DNA of 64,000 nucleotides from Bacillota bacterium. GTDB lineage: Bacteria; Bacillota; Clostridia; Saccharofermentanales; Fastidiosipilaceae. Location of the stretch: positions 170,595 through 234,594 of the forward strand of contig JASGUU010000044.1 of NCBI GenBank assembly GCA_030057555.1. The letters are read 5' to 3'. Position 1 is the first letter of the stretch, and each line of letters begins with the position of its first letter. Position numbers and translations under genes: made by a program. The notes below the pieces were generated by a model. It did no database searches, was not told the origin of the DNA, and saw only the letters and a program-made list of their open reading frames with translations. Shown one piece after another: positions 35,135 to 44,129 of the stretch.

Positions 35135-35865
35135 GCGGTTCGTCGCCCTTTGCCCGCAGCGCCTCGCTCCTCGGAGCGGAAGCGGTCGCCGCCCTCGCCC
35201 GCTGCCGCGTCCTGCTGCTCGGCGTCGGCGGGGTCGGCTCCTGGTGCGCCGAGGCCCTGATTCGCTCGGGGATCGGCCGCCTGCATCTGGTCGACCCCGA
35301 CCCGGTTACACTCACGAACCTCAACCGCCAGCTGCCTGCCCTGCATTCCACGCTCGGCCGCCTGAAGGTCGAGGTGCTCGCGGAGCGTCTGGGCGACATC
35401 AATCCGCTGGCCGAAATACGGGCGGACGCACTGTTCTACAATGCGGCGACGGCCGACGGCTTTGATCTGGCGGCCTATGACTACATCGTCGACGCCATCG
35501 ACACGGTGAGCTCGAAAGTCCTCGTCATCGAGCGGGCACAGGCCGCGGGGACACCCGTCGTCTCCTGCATGGGCACCGGCAACAGGCGCCGCCCCGAGCT
35601 GCTCGTCCGCGGCATGCTCGCCGACACCCACAGCTGCCCCCTCGCCCGCATCCTGCGCCGTGAGCTGCGGCGGCGCGGCATCACGGAACTGCCCGTCGTC
35701 TGGTCGCCTGAAGAGCCCATGGTCCCCATCGAAACGGATGGCACGAGGTCCGGGACACCCGGCAGTCTGCCCTGGGTCCCGCCGGTCGCGGGCTTTCTGC
35801 TCGCGGCCCATGTCGTCGAAGCGCTGCTGACGGCCGGCAGGCCCGGCGAAACGGAGGAAAAATGA
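35131..35865 (+). CDS. tcdA: tRNA threonylcarbamoyladenosine dehydratase (ThiF/E1-like)
   Basis: ATP-dependent enzyme that cyclises t6A37 of tRNA to ct6A. The 244-residue protein has the adenylation motif VLLLGVGGVGSWCAEALIRSG, LVDPDPVTLTNLNRQLPA (Asp and Arg of the E1 active site) and YIVDAIDTVSSK. The length and KVEVLAERLGDINP fit TcdA/CsdL rather than ThiF or MoeB, as does the absence of CxxC zinc pairs. It starts with GTG inside the fumC stop (GTGA). Confidence 0.88.
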   Translation: MSGSSPFARSASLLGAEAVAALARCRVLLLGVGGVGSWCAEALIRSGIGRLHLVDPDPVTLTNLNRQLPALHSTLGRLKVEVLAERLGDINPLAEIRADALFYNAATADGFDLAAYDYIVDAIDTVSSKVLVIERAQAAGTPVVSCMGTGNRRRPELLVRGMLADTHSCPLARILRRELRRRGITELPVVWSPEEPMVPIETDGTRSGTPGSLPWVPPVAGFLLAAHVVEALLTAGRPGETEEK

Positions 35866-35866
35866 G

Positions 35867-36934
35867 ATGGAACAACATGATCAGCTGATGCAGGCGGTGG
35901 TCTACGAGGGTCCGGGCAGGCTCCGGCTGCGCCTCGTCCCGCGTCCCAAGCCGGGTCCCGGCGAGCTGCTCGTCGGTATCGAGGCCTGCGGCATCTGCGG
36001 CACCGACCTCCACATCTACGGCGGCGCCCCGGGGGCTGCTCCGGTGGTCGCGCCGCGCATTCTCGGCCACGAATTCGCCGGCCGCGTGCAGCTGACGGGC
36101 CCCGGTGTCACGGACTTCCGGCCGGGCGACCTGGTCACCGTCGACCCCAATGACAACTGCGGCGCCTGTCCTCCCTGCCGCGCCGGTCTGCCGCATTTCT
36201 GCACGGCCATGCGCGGGATCGGGACGACGGTGGACGGCGCCTTCGCCAGGTACACGGTCGTACCTGCGAAGCAGGCCCTGCAGGTACCGGATACACTGGA
36301 CGCGGCGGCGGCGGCGATGACCGAGCCTCTCGCCTGCTGCCTGCACGGCATCGACCGGGCCACGATCCGGCCCGGCGACGATGTCCTCATCATCGGGGCC
36401 GGCATGATCGGCCTGCTGATGCTGCAGCTGGCCCGCCTCTCCGGCGCCGCCAGGACGGCGGTGCTTGAGCCGCAGGCGGCGAGGCGCAGACAGGCGGAGG
36501 CGCTGGGCGCGACTGTGGTCCTCGACCCCCGGCGCCCGGACGGCAGTCCCCGCAGCGATGCGGAGCTCGGGGCGGCCTTCGCCGTGGCAGGCATCCGCCG
36601 ATTCGCCGCCAGCATCGAATGTGCAGGCCAGACAGCGACCATGGAACAGGCCTTCCGCCTCTGTGGCTTTGCCGGGACGGTGCTATGCTTTGGTCTCACA
36701 GGTCCTGATGACGAGATGACCCTGCGTCCTTATGACCTCTTCTCCCGCGAGCTGACCCTCACCGCATCCTACATCAACCCGGCCACCATGGCCCGTGCCC
36801 TCGACCTCATCGCGGGCGGGCGCATCGACGTCACCTCCATGATCGCCGGCCGCGTCACGCTGGCGGGGCTGCCCGACTGGTTCCGGCAGCCCGCTGCCGC
36901 CCGCAACGGCAAGTACATCGTCGTCCCCGGATAG
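35867..36934 (+). CDS. Zinc-dependent medium-chain alcohol/polyol dehydrogenase
   Basis: A 355-residue NAD(P)-dependent dehydrogenase. Catalytic zinc ligands are in CGICGTDLH (Cys) and ILGHEFAG (His-Glu), the structural zinc site is CGACPPCRAGLPHFC, and the Rossmann loop is LIIGAGMIGLLMLQLA. The order and spacing resemble the sorbitol/threonine dehydrogenase branch. The substrate cannot be told. It begins one base after the tcdA stop, with GGAGGAAAA upstream, and closes the fumC operon. The next gene is convergent only 4 bases away. Confidence 0.85.
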   Translation: MEQHDQLMQAVVYEGPGRLRLRLVPRPKPGPGELLVGIEACGICGTDLHIYGGAPGAAPVVAPRILGHEFAGRVQLTGPGVTDFRPGDLVTVDPNDNCGACPPCRAGLPHFCTAMRGIGTTVDGAFARYTVVPAKQALQVPDTLDAAAAAMTEPLACCLHGIDRATIRPGDDVLIIGAGMIGLLMLQLARLSGAARTAVLEPQAARRRQAEALGATVVLDPRRPDGSPRSDAELGAAFAVAGIRRFAASIECAGQTATMEQAFRLCGFAGTVLCFGLTGPDDEMTLRPYDLFSRELTLTASYINPATMARALDLIAGGRIDVTSMIAGRVTLAGLPDWFRQPAAARNGKYIVVPG

Positions 36935-36938
36935 GGAC

Positions 36939-37700
36939 TCAGGCCCCGAGCGCCTCCAGCAGCCGGCGCCTGAGGTCGGGATAGTCAGGATGCGCCGTGA
37001 AGTCGGCGTCTGCGGATGGGCGCCGGACCGCGAGCTCCTCCCGGATCGAGGCGGGACTGCCCCCGAGGACGAGGATACGGTCCGAGAGACGCAGCGCCTC
37101 ATCTATGTCATGGGTGATGAAAAGCGTCGAGAGTTCCAGCTCCGTGCGCTTTTTCTGGAACCAGCCGTGCAGCTGACGCCTGGTCAGGGCATCGAGGGCC
37201 GAGAAGGGCTCGTCGAGGAGCATGGCGGCCTTCGAGACCAGCCAGGTGCGCAGCAGGGCCGCGCGCTGGGCCATGCCGCCCGAGAGCTCGGCGGGATAGA
37301 GCGCCTCCGTCCCGGCGAGGCCGAAGTCGGCGAAGTGGCGCGCCGCCTCCTCCCGCGCCGCGGCCCGCGGGAGGCCCTGCAGGAGGAGCGGCAGGGCGAC
37401 GTTGTCCACGATTTTCAGGTGCCGCAGCAGCAGGTCCTTCTGCAGCATGTAGGCGATCTGCCCCGTCTGCCCGGTGATCTCGCGCCCCTCCAGCCAGACG
37501 GAACCCGCGTCCGGACACAGGAGCCCCGAGATGACATTGAAGAGCGTGGTCTTCCCGCTGCCGCTGAGGCCGAGCAGGGAAACGAGTTCGCCGCGCCGTA
37601 CGGTGAGACTGACATTCTCGAGGATGGCCCTGTCCCCAAAGGCGACGTCGATGCCCCGCACCTCGAGGACTGCTGTCCTGTCAATCCGGGAGGCAGTCAT
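36939..37700 (-). CDS. ABC transporter ATP-binding protein (ThiZ/TauB-like)
   Basis: ATPase of a NitT/TauT-type importer. The 253-residue protein has Walker A GLSGSGKTT, the Q-loop MLQKDLLLRH, ABC signature LSGGMAQR, Walker B MLLDEPFSALD and the switch His in FITHD. It is the last gene of the thiamine-riboswitch operon, overlapping the binding protein by 20 bases. In this context it most likely powers uptake of thiamine or its pyrimidine precursor (inference from the riboswitch). Confidence 0.88.
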   Translation of the reverse strand: MTASRIDRTAVLEVRGIDVAFGDRAILENVSLTVRRGELVSLLGLSGSGKTTLFNVISGLLCPDAGSVWLEGREITGQTGQIAYMLQKDLLLRHLKIVDNVALPLLLQGLPRAAAREEAARHFADFGLAGTEALYPAELSGGMAQRAALLRTWLVSKAAMLLDEPFSALDALTRRQLHGWFQKKRTELELSTLFITHDIDEALRLSDRILVLGGSPASIREELAVRRPSADADFTAHPDYPDLRRRLLEALGA

Positions 37701-38736
37701 TCGTAAACCCCGTTCCAGGCGCCAGCTCTCGCCCGATCAGGCCCTCCGCCGCGAGCCAGGCGTAAAACGCATCCCAGCGCCCGGGCTCGATCCAGCCCCA
37801 GCGCGGCGCATCGGCGATGTACTGCCCGGCGAGCCAGTCCTGACTCGCCCGGACGAGTTCGGCGTCGAGCTCCGGCGCATGCTGCAGCAGAATCGCGGCG
37901 GCTGCCCCGGGCTCCCGGATCGCGTCCTCATAGCCGCGGCGCGTGGCACGGAGGAAGGCACGGACGAGTTCCGGCTCCTCCCGCAGCAGATCCTCGTTCG
38001 TGATGAGGACAGGCGTATAGTAGTCAAAGACGGGGTTGATGTCGGCGAAGGCGAACCAGTTGTACTCGACGCCCGCCAGCTCCAGGGCGATCCCGTCCCA
38101 GGCGCGGAAGATCCAGACCGCGTCGACCAGCGTCTCGAGGCTGGTGACGATGTCGCTGACGGTTGTGGGAATCCACTGCAGCTTCTCCGGGTCGCCGCCG
38201 TCGGCACGGATGATATTCTCCACCATGGCGCGCTCCACCGGCAGATCCCAGGTCGCATAACGGCGTCCCTCCAGCTGCGCCGGTCTCTCGATCCCGGCTT
38301 CTTTGCGCGAGACGATGCCGGAACTGTTGTGGTTGACGAGAGCGGCGATGGCCACGAGCGGCAGCGGCTGGCCGCCTGCCAGGGCCGGCGCCAGATAGTC
38401 CTGGAAGGACACGCCGAAGTCGGCCCGTCCGGCGGCAACCAGGGCCTCGGCCCCATCCTCGGGCGGCTGCTCGACCACGAGCCGGATTCCCTCCTCGCGG
38501 TAGTAGCCGCGCTCGAGAGCAACATAGATGCCGCTGTGGTTGGTGTTCGGAGTCCAGTCGAGCACGAACACGACGTCACGCACGGCAGTCTCCGCCGCCG
38601 GAGCTGCCGTGGCGTCGGCGCCGGCCGCAGCGGGCCCGCAGCCGGCCACCGGCACGAGCAGCAGGGTCAGCAGCAGCGGGACCAGCCGTCTGGACCACCA
38701 TCGGCAGCCGGGCAGGCTTTGCCTCAGAAATGTCAT
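37681..38736 (-). CDS. ABC transporter substrate-binding lipoprotein (ThiY/NMT1-like)
   Basis: A 351-residue lipoprotein: signal with LVPLLLTLLLVPVAGC (lipobox VAGC) and an Ala-rich linker, then an NMT1/THI5-like domain starting VFVLDWTPNTNHSGIYVALE, the family hallmark of pyrimidine-precursor binders. DFGVSFQDYLAPAL and AIAALVNHNSSGIVSRKEAGI follow. The ATG at 38736 has AAAGGAG 6 bases upstream and is preferred over an ATG at 38757 that shares a base with the permease stop. The TPP riboswitch upstream supports HMP, formylaminopyrimidine or thiamine as ligand. Confidence 0.88.
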   Translation of the reverse strand: MTFLRQSLPGCRWWSRRLVPLLLTLLLVPVAGCGPAAAGADATAAPAAETAVRDVVFVLDWTPNTNHSGIYVALERGYYREEGIRLVVEQPPEDGAEALVAAGRADFGVSFQDYLAPALAGGQPLPLVAIAALVNHNSSGIVSRKEAGIERPAQLEGRRYATWDLPVERAMVENIIRADGGDPEKLQWIPTTVSDIVTSLETLVDAVWIFRAWDGIALELAGVEYNWFAFADINPVFDYYTPVLITNEDLLREEPELVRAFLRATRRGYEDAIREPGAAAAILLQHAPELDAELVRASQDWLAGQYIADAPRWGWIEPGRWDAFYAWLAAEGLIGRELAPGTGFTNDCLPD

Positions 38737-38756
38737 ATATCTCTCCTTTATGTTCA

Positions 38757-39575
38757 TCAGCTGTCTGCTGCCCAGGGATCCTCGCTCTCCGCCGCGGCCG
38801 CCGTGCGCCTCTCCCAGGGCATCAGCCAGCGCTGCAGCAGGTTGACGAGGGCCAGCAGGGCGAGACTGAGGGCCGAGATAAGCACGATGACAGCGAACAT
38901 GCGGTCAAAGGCGAAGGACTTGCGCACCCGGGTCATGTAGACGCCGAGTCCCTGGCTTCCACCGAGCCACTCCGCGATGACGGCGCCGACCAGGGCATAG
39001 GAGGTCGACACGCGCAGCGCCGCGAAAAAGCTGCCGAGGCTGGCCGGCCAGACAACCAGGCGGAAGACCATGAAGTCCCCCGCACCCATGGCGCGCAGCA
39101 GACGGATCTCATCGCGGTCCACCGCGGCGAAGGCAGCCAGCAGGCTGACGGTCATGGGGAAAAAGGTGACGATGAAGATCAGGACGACCTTGGGCAGGAC
39201 GCCGTAGCCGAACCAGAGCACCAGCAGCGGCGCGATGGCCACCGTAGGCACGGTCTGCGAGAAAAGCAGCAGCGGATAGAGAAGCTCCCGGATCAGGCGG
39301 CGGCGGTGCATCACGACGGCCAGACAGAAGCCCACGAGGATGCCGAGGCCGAGGCCGAGGCCCGCCTCGAGCAGGGTCGTTCCGAGATGCCGCCACAGCA
39401 GGGCGCGGTCCTGATGGAGGGCCAGCACGATGTCGAGCGGCGACGGCAGCAGGAAGCGCGGCACCAGGCCGCTGCCGGAGACCAGCTGCCAGACGGTCAG
39501 CAGCACGAGCGCCCCCAGCCAGGGCACGAGGCGTCGTCCGGTGGGACTAGTGGCGGTGCTTCGCAGTCTTTTCAT
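38757..39575 (-). CDS. ABC transporter permease (ThiX/SsuC-like)
   Basis: A 272-residue BPD_transp_1 permease with about six transmembrane helices. The coupling-helix EAA-type loop is RAMGAGDFMVFRLVVWPASL. It starts at ATG 39575, overlapping the thiamine-binding protein gene by 29 bases; a start 15 codons upstream is less likely. It lies between the soluble thiamine-binding protein and the lipoprotein and forms the membrane channel of the importer. Confidence 0.87.
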   Translation of the reverse strand: MKRLRSTATSPTGRRLVPWLGALVLLTVWQLVSGSGLVPRFLLPSPLDIVLALHQDRALLWRHLGTTLLEAGLGLGLGILVGFCLAVVMHRRRLIRELLYPLLLFSQTVPTVAIAPLLVLWFGYGVLPKVVLIFIVTFFPMTVSLLAAFAAVDRDEIRLLRAMGAGDFMVFRLVVWPASLGSFFAALRVSTSYALVGAVIAEWLGGSQGLGVYMTRVRKSFAFDRMFAVIVLISALSLALLALVNLLQRWLMPWERRTAAAAESEDPWAADS

Positions 39576-39858
39576 CGATGCCGGGCAGCTCCCCGCCGGG
39601 AGCGTAGTGGATCTTGACATGGGAGAGCAGGGATTTCGCCCCCGCCACGACGGCCGTTTCGAGGCAGCGCTGCAGAAGGCTCATCAGCTCCGCGAAGTCG
39701 CCCTCGACCGTCGTTTCAAAGGCGCCGACCTCGTAGTGCAGCCCGCTGGCCGCGATTTCCTCGATGACGCGGTCGATCACGGCGAAGCTCGCCTCCTGAT
39801 CCTCCGTTCCAAGCCTGGGCAGCACCTGCAGCGCCAGCGCTGCATTTATTTTCTTCAT
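39547..39858 (-). CDS. MTH1187-family thiamine-binding protein
   Basis: A 103-residue cytoplasmic protein of the MTH1187/YkoF-like thiamine-binding family: MKKINAALALQVLPRL, VIDRVIEEIAASGLHYEVGAFETTVEGDFAELMSLL and VAGAKSLLSHVKIHYAPGG. It is the first gene after the TPP riboswitch, which agrees with a role in holding or passing on thiamine. AGTGGAGG ends just before the ATG. The short acidic/His tail (DEKTAKHRH) overlaps the permease start. Confidence 0.87.
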   Translation of the reverse strand: MKKINAALALQVLPRLGTEDQEASFAVIDRVIEEIAASGLHYEVGAFETTVEGDFAELMSLLQRCLETAVVAGAKSLLSHVKIHYAPGGELPGIDEKTAKHRH

Positions 39859-39897
39859 CCTCCACTCTCCCTTCCGGCTGCTCGGGTTTTCGCAGCG

Positions 39898-39930
39898 GCA
39901 AAAAGCCCCTGCCATGACACGGCAGAGGCT
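39898..39930 (-). terminator. Intrinsic terminator of the TPP riboswitch
   Basis: On the minus strand AGCCTCTGCC (39930-39921) pairs with GGCAGGGGCT (39913-39904), followed by a T-run. It lies about 18 bases after the aptamer and 40 bases before the thiamine-binding gene, the arrangement of a transcription-terminating riboswitch. Confidence 0.85.
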
Positions 39931-39947
39931 CCACGAGCAAGGCAGAT

Positions 39948-40036
39948 GATCCCTACGCCGGCATGATCCGAACAGGTTCTACGGGTCTGGACCGCCATCT
40001 GGTCCACTCTCAGCCGGGCTGGCCCCGACTCCCCTT
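39948..40036 (-). ncRNA. TPP riboswitch (THI element)
   Basis: Minus-strand aptamer with the conserved parts in order: GGGG at the 5' end, GCTGAGAG, the variable P3 hairpin GGACC/GGTCC, ACCCGTAGAACCTG, and GATCATGCCGGCGTAGGGA. It precedes the thiamine-binding protein and the ThiXYZ-like importer and is followed by an intrinsic terminator, so high TPP should stop transcription. Positions 39979-40036 are also translated as the end of dinB. Confidence 0.95.
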
Positions 40037-41265
40037 TTGTCCCGCTCATCATACACGATTTCACCCGCTGTTAACAAATCCCGGCCGCGGCGGAGCAGCC
40101 CCGGGGTGAATCCGGCGATGAGACGGTCGACCGCCCGGCTGTCCGGTTGCGATTCGGCTGCGCGCTCTGCGGCAGAGGCATTCATAAGATCGGCAAAACT
40201 CAGCTGCGCCCCGACGCCGCGCGGCTCGAGGCGGCTCATCGTGATGCCCAGCAGGCGCAGCGGCAGATCGCCGAGTTCGCTCTGCTCCGAAAAGAGTTCC
40301 ATGGCGGCGCGATAGATGTCCCCGGCCGAATATATCGGCAGCGGGAGGCTGCGCTGCCTCGTCGTGGTCTCGAAGCTGCTGCTGCGATAGATCAGCTTCA
40401 CGGTGCCGGCGGCCTGTTCCTGCTCGGCGAGGCGCCCGGCCACCTCCTCCGCCAGCTCGCGCAGCAGGGGCGCCGCCTCGTCGAGACCCAGCAGGTCCAC
40501 CGGCGTCGTGCGCATCGCGCCGATCGAGCGGGCCGGCTCCTGCTCGCTCTCGAGTTCCACGCGGTCTCCGTCCTCGCCGCGGGCGGCACGGCTGAGGTCG
40601 CTGCCATGACGTCCGAAGAGCTGAAACAGGGTCTCGGGATCCGTGCGGGCGAGGTCGCCGATGGTATGGATCGCGAGCCGGTGCAGCCGTTCGGCGAGGA
40701 CGGGCCCGACAAAGAGCATGCGCTCCACCGGCAGCGGCCAGATCAGTCCGCGGTAGTTCTGCGGGCTGATGACGGTGACGGCATCCGGTTTTTTATAGTC
40801 CGAACCGAGCTTGGCAAAGGTCAGCGTAAAGGATACGCCGACGGAAACCGTGAGCCTGAGCTCGGCGCGCACGGTGCAGCGTATCTCATGGGCGATCCGG
40901 GTGGCCTCCTTGAGTGAGCGGTCCTCGAGACCGATCCAGCATTCATCCAGTCCCATCGAGCGCAGGCGCTGCGAATAGCGGCGGTAGATCGCCATGGCCC
41001 GCTCCGAATACTCCTGATAGCGCTCCCGCTGCGGCGGCAGGACGACGGCCGAGGGGCACTTTCGCAGGGCGTCGACCAGGGCTTCTCCGGTCTGCACGGA
41101 GCTGCGTTTGGCGATGTCGTTTTTCGCCAGCACGACACCGCGCCGCCGGGCGATGTCGCCACCCACGATCACGGCACGATCGGCGAGATCCGGACGTTCG
41201 AGCAGCTCGACGGAGGCAAAGAAGTTGTTCATGTCCACATGGAGGACAGAGCGTCTGTCTGGCAT
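39979..41265 (-). CDS. dinB: Y-family DNA polymerase IV, 3' end overlaps the riboswitch
   Basis: Error-prone translesion polymerase. The 428-residue protein has catalytic HVDMNNFFASVE and GLDECWIG (Asp-Glu pair), the steric region VVLAKNDIAKRSSVQTGEAL, helix-hairpin-helix AIHTIGDLARTDPETLFQLFG, and a little-finger domain ending near VDRLIAGFTPGLLRRGRDLL. The final 19 or so residues (KRGVGASPAESGPDGGPDP) are encoded by the TPP aptamer and the stop codon TAG is inside the aptamer's ACCCGTAGAACC. The start is ATG 41265; upstream in-frame ATG at 41397 lacks family similarity. The Shine-Dalgarno is weak. Confidence 0.9.
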   Translation of the reverse strand: MPDRRSVLHVDMNNFFASVELLERPDLADRAVIVGGDIARRRGVVLAKNDIAKRSSVQTGEALVDALRKCPSAVVLPPQRERYQEYSERAMAIYRRYSQRLRSMGLDECWIGLEDRSLKEATRIAHEIRCTVRAELRLTVSVGVSFTLTFAKLGSDYKKPDAVTVISPQNYRGLIWPLPVERMLFVGPVLAERLHRLAIHTIGDLARTDPETLFQLFGRHGSDLSRAARGEDGDRVELESEQEPARSIGAMRTTPVDLLGLDEAAPLLRELAEEVAGRLAEQEQAAGTVKLIYRSSSFETTTRQRSLPLPIYSAGDIYRAAMELFSEQSELGDLPLRLLGITMSRLEPRGVGAQLSFADLMNASAAERAAESQPDSRAVDRLIAGFTPGLLRRGRDLLTAGEIVYDERDKRGVGASPAESGPDGGPDP

Positions 41266-41524
41266 GGTTCCATCATATATGTTGCCGGGCGCCTGGAGAT
41301 ACTCCCCTGCCACAAAGATGACACCCGCGCCCGGAGGAATGCGGGAGCGACTGCGGCGGAAAACGCTGTATCCGGAGCTGGCGCAGCCTGTTTTCATGTA
41401 TGCTTTTACGGACAGCCGCCGGCAGAACGGCAGCCGTCATCGAGGATCTATGCTGCTATTCCGCTTTCTCGAAACCGCGGAGAGTCATGGGAAAACAAAG
41501 ACAGCACATACAGGAGAAACAGAA

Positions 41525-43717
41525 ATGAGAACGATACTCCCCCTCACCTACGGCTGGCGCTTTGTCCGGCAGGCCTCCGACGCTGCCGCTGCGCTGAGAG
41601 AGGAAGGCACAGCCGTCTCACTGCCGCATACCTGGAATGCCGTGGACGGCCAGGACGGCGGCAACGACTATCATCGCGGCAGCTGCTGGTACATCCGCGA
41701 ACTGGCCGTACCGGAAACGGACGGCGAGGTCTATCTCGAAATCCAGGGCGCGGCACTGTCCGCCAGCGTCTATCTGAACGGTGCAGAACTGGGCTCGCAC
41801 GAGGGCGGCTTCTCCACCTGGAGAGTCCGGCTGACCGCTGCTCTGCAGCCCCATAACACGCTCGTCATCAGGGTGGACAACAGCAGCAGTGACCGGATCT
41901 ATCCGCAGATGGCCGACTTTACCTTCTACGGCGGCCTCTATCGCGCCGTCAATCTGCTCCTGGTACCCCGCGAGCATTTCGCTCTGGACTACTGTGGAGC
42001 ACCGGGGATCCGGGTCACCCCAACGGTCAATCTGGAAGGCAAAAGCGCGCGGGTGCGCGTGGAAACCTGGCAGAACGCGGACCGGGTCACGATAACAGTG
42101 GACGGACAGAGCCGGACCGTGCCCTCCGTGGACGGCCAGGCCACAGCCGAATTCCTGCTGCAGGATGTCAGGCTCTGGGACGGCCTCCGGGATCCCTGGC
42201 TCTATCAGGCCACGGCCAGACTCGCGAGCGGTGACGAGATCCAGACCCGCTTCGGCTGCCGCCACTTTGCCGTCGATCCCGAGCGCGGCTTCTTCCTCAA
42301 CGGCAGGAGTTATCCCCTGCGCGGTGTCTGCCGTCACCAGGATCTGGAAGGCGTCGGCAACGCCCTGACAGCGGAGGATCACAGACGGGACATGCGGCTC
42401 ATCCAGGAGCTGGGCGCCAACACGCTGCGCCTGGCCCACTACCAGCACGCCCAGGAGTTCTACGATCTCTGCGACGAGAACGGCCTTATTGTCTGGGCGG
42501 AAATCCCCTATATCACGATGCATATGAAAAAGGGTCGGGACAACACCCTCTCGCAGATGCACGAGCTCATCGTCCAGAACTACAACCATCCCTCGATCGC
42601 CGTCTGGGGCCTGTCAAACGAGATCACGGCGGCCAGCCTGGTCGACGACGATCTGCTGGAAAATCACCGCCTGCTGCAGGATCTCTGCCGCCGCCTGGAT
42701 CCGACCCGGCTCACAACCATCGCCCATGTCTTCATGCTCGAAACGGATTCTCCGCTGCTGGAAATCGCGGATCTCAACAGCTACAACCTCTATTACGGCT
42801 GGTATGTCGGCGAGGTGGAGGAGACGGGCGCCTTCCTCGACGCTTTCCACAGCCGCTTCCCGGAGCGGGCGATCGGCTGCTCCGAATACGGCGCCGATGC
42901 CAACCCCGCCTATCAGAGCGCCGATCCGAAAAAGGGCGACTACACGGAATCCTATCAGGCGGTCTACCACGAGCACATGCTGCGGATCATCGAGGAGCGT
43001 CCCTGGCTCTGGGCCACCCATGTCTGGAACATGTTCGACTTCGCTGCCGACGCACGTGATGAGGGAGGCAAACGCGGACGCAATCAGAAGGGACTGGTGA
43101 GCTTTGACCGCCGGCTCAGGAAGGACGCCTTCTATTTATACAAATCCGCCTGGAACCCGGAACCGATGGTCCACATCTGCGGCCGCCGCTATGTCGAGCG
43201 CCACGAGCAGCTAAGCGAGATCAAGGTTTACTCAAATCAGCCGGAAGTGACACTGTATGTCGATGGCAGAGAGTATGCCAGACAGAGCGGCAGACGCATC
43301 TTCAGATTTCAGCTTCCCCTCACCGGCGAGCACGTCATCGAAGCGCGGGCCGCTGGTCTGAGCGACACGATCCGCGTGCGCAGGGCTGCCGAGCCCAACC
43401 CCGACTATGTCCTCCCCGAAAAAAAGGATATGGCGAACTGGTTCGACGCCGACGAGGTGGATCCGGATTATTTCAGCGTCGGCGATACGCTCGGCGAGCT
43501 GCGCCGGCATCCCGAGACCAGCGCCGTCCTCGAGCGGCTTTTCGCCGCGGCTGCCGCCTCCCGGGGCGAAATGGCCGCGGGCGTGATCCGCAATCCCCAC
43601 CTGCAGCGCATGCTGGGCCGGCGACCCCTTATCTCCCTGATCCAGATGGCCGGAGACGTTAAGGTAGAGCACATCAGACAGATCAACCGCATACTGCAGC
43701 AGGTGAAGAAGCCGTAG
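41525..43717 (+). CDS. Glycoside hydrolase family 2 protein (beta-galactosidase/glucuronidase-like)
   Basis: A 730-residue GH2 enzyme without a signal peptide. The sugar-binding N-domain (WYIRELAVPETDGEVYLEIQ), an immunoglobulin-like domain, and the catalytic barrel are present: FFLNGRSYPLRGVCRHQD, acid/base Glu in VWGLSNEITAAS and nucleophile Glu in AIGCSEYGADA. A C-terminal beta domain follows, then about 90 helical residues. The ATG has GGAG 8 bases upstream. Galactose-chain substrates are likely but not certain. It stands alone, divergent from dinB. The 285 bases after it (43718-44003) show no convincing gene. Confidence 0.88.
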   Translation: MRTILPLTYGWRFVRQASDAAAALREEGTAVSLPHTWNAVDGQDGGNDYHRGSCWYIRELAVPETDGEVYLEIQGAALSASVYLNGAELGSHEGGFSTWRVRLTAALQPHNTLVIRVDNSSSDRIYPQMADFTFYGGLYRAVNLLLVPREHFALDYCGAPGIRVTPTVNLEGKSARVRVETWQNADRVTITVDGQSRTVPSVDGQATAEFLLQDVRLWDGLRDPWLYQATARLASGDEIQTRFGCRHFAVDPERGFFLNGRSYPLRGVCRHQDLEGVGNALTAEDHRRDMRLIQELGANTLRLAHYQHAQEFYDLCDENGLIVWAEIPYITMHMKKGRDNTLSQMHELIVQNYNHPSIAVWGLSNEITAASLVDDDLLENHRLLQDLCRRLDPTRLTTIAHVFMLETDSPLLEIADLNSYNLYYGWYVGEVEETGAFLDAFHSRFPERAIGCSEYGADANPAYQSADPKKGDYTESYQAVYHEHMLRIIEERPWLWATHVWNMFDFAADARDEGGKRGRNQKGLVSFDRRLRKDAFYLYKSAWNPEPMVHICGRRYVERHEQLSEIKVYSNQPEVTLYVDGREYARQSGRRIFRFQLPLTGEHVIEARAAGLSDTIRVRRAAEPNPDYVLPEKKDMANWFDADEVDPDYFSVGDTLGELRRHPETSAVLERLFAAAAASRGEMAAGVIRNPHLQRMLGRRPLISLIQMAGDVKVEHIRQINRILQQVKKP

Positions 43718-44003
43718 AGGGTTCGAAGCTGTGCAGCCTGTGACGCTTTCCGATGGGAAGTGGTGATGTGCATCCAGATTACCTGCGACTGCGACCATCC
43801 TGACATCAGGCGGTCATTCTGTACGATTGTCTTTGCGATTCGAGCCCGTCGCGAATCAGTATCGAGATCCAGGGCTCATGCAGCCTGTTACCGTGCAGCA
43901 GCGGAAGAGCTTCCCATACGCGTACTCTTACTGCGTCGCAATCAACAAAAGATGATCCCGCGCGACTCACATCAACGAAGAACTCCATGCCCGGCACCTG
44001 AAG

Positions 44004-44035
44004 AATGCCCTGAAGTCATCCGGCTTCAGGGCATT
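44004..44035. terminator. Bidirectional hairpin between convergent genes
   Basis: Perfect 12-bp stem AATGCCCTGAAG / CTTCAGGGCATT with an 8-base loop, between the GH2 gene and the surface-protein gene. Confidence 0.65.
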
Positions 44036-44129
44036 TGGCTGTTTCATTCGTACTGCTGGCTTATTTCAGGACTGGGAGACCATGGCTCTCTTCACCGTCT
44101 TCCTGATCCATTCACAGACAAGCTTCGAA

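Noticed and set aside
43806..43997. 63-codon minus-strand frame after the GH2 gene
   Set aside because: No ribosome site or known similarity; it could be a gene fragment but nothing supports it.
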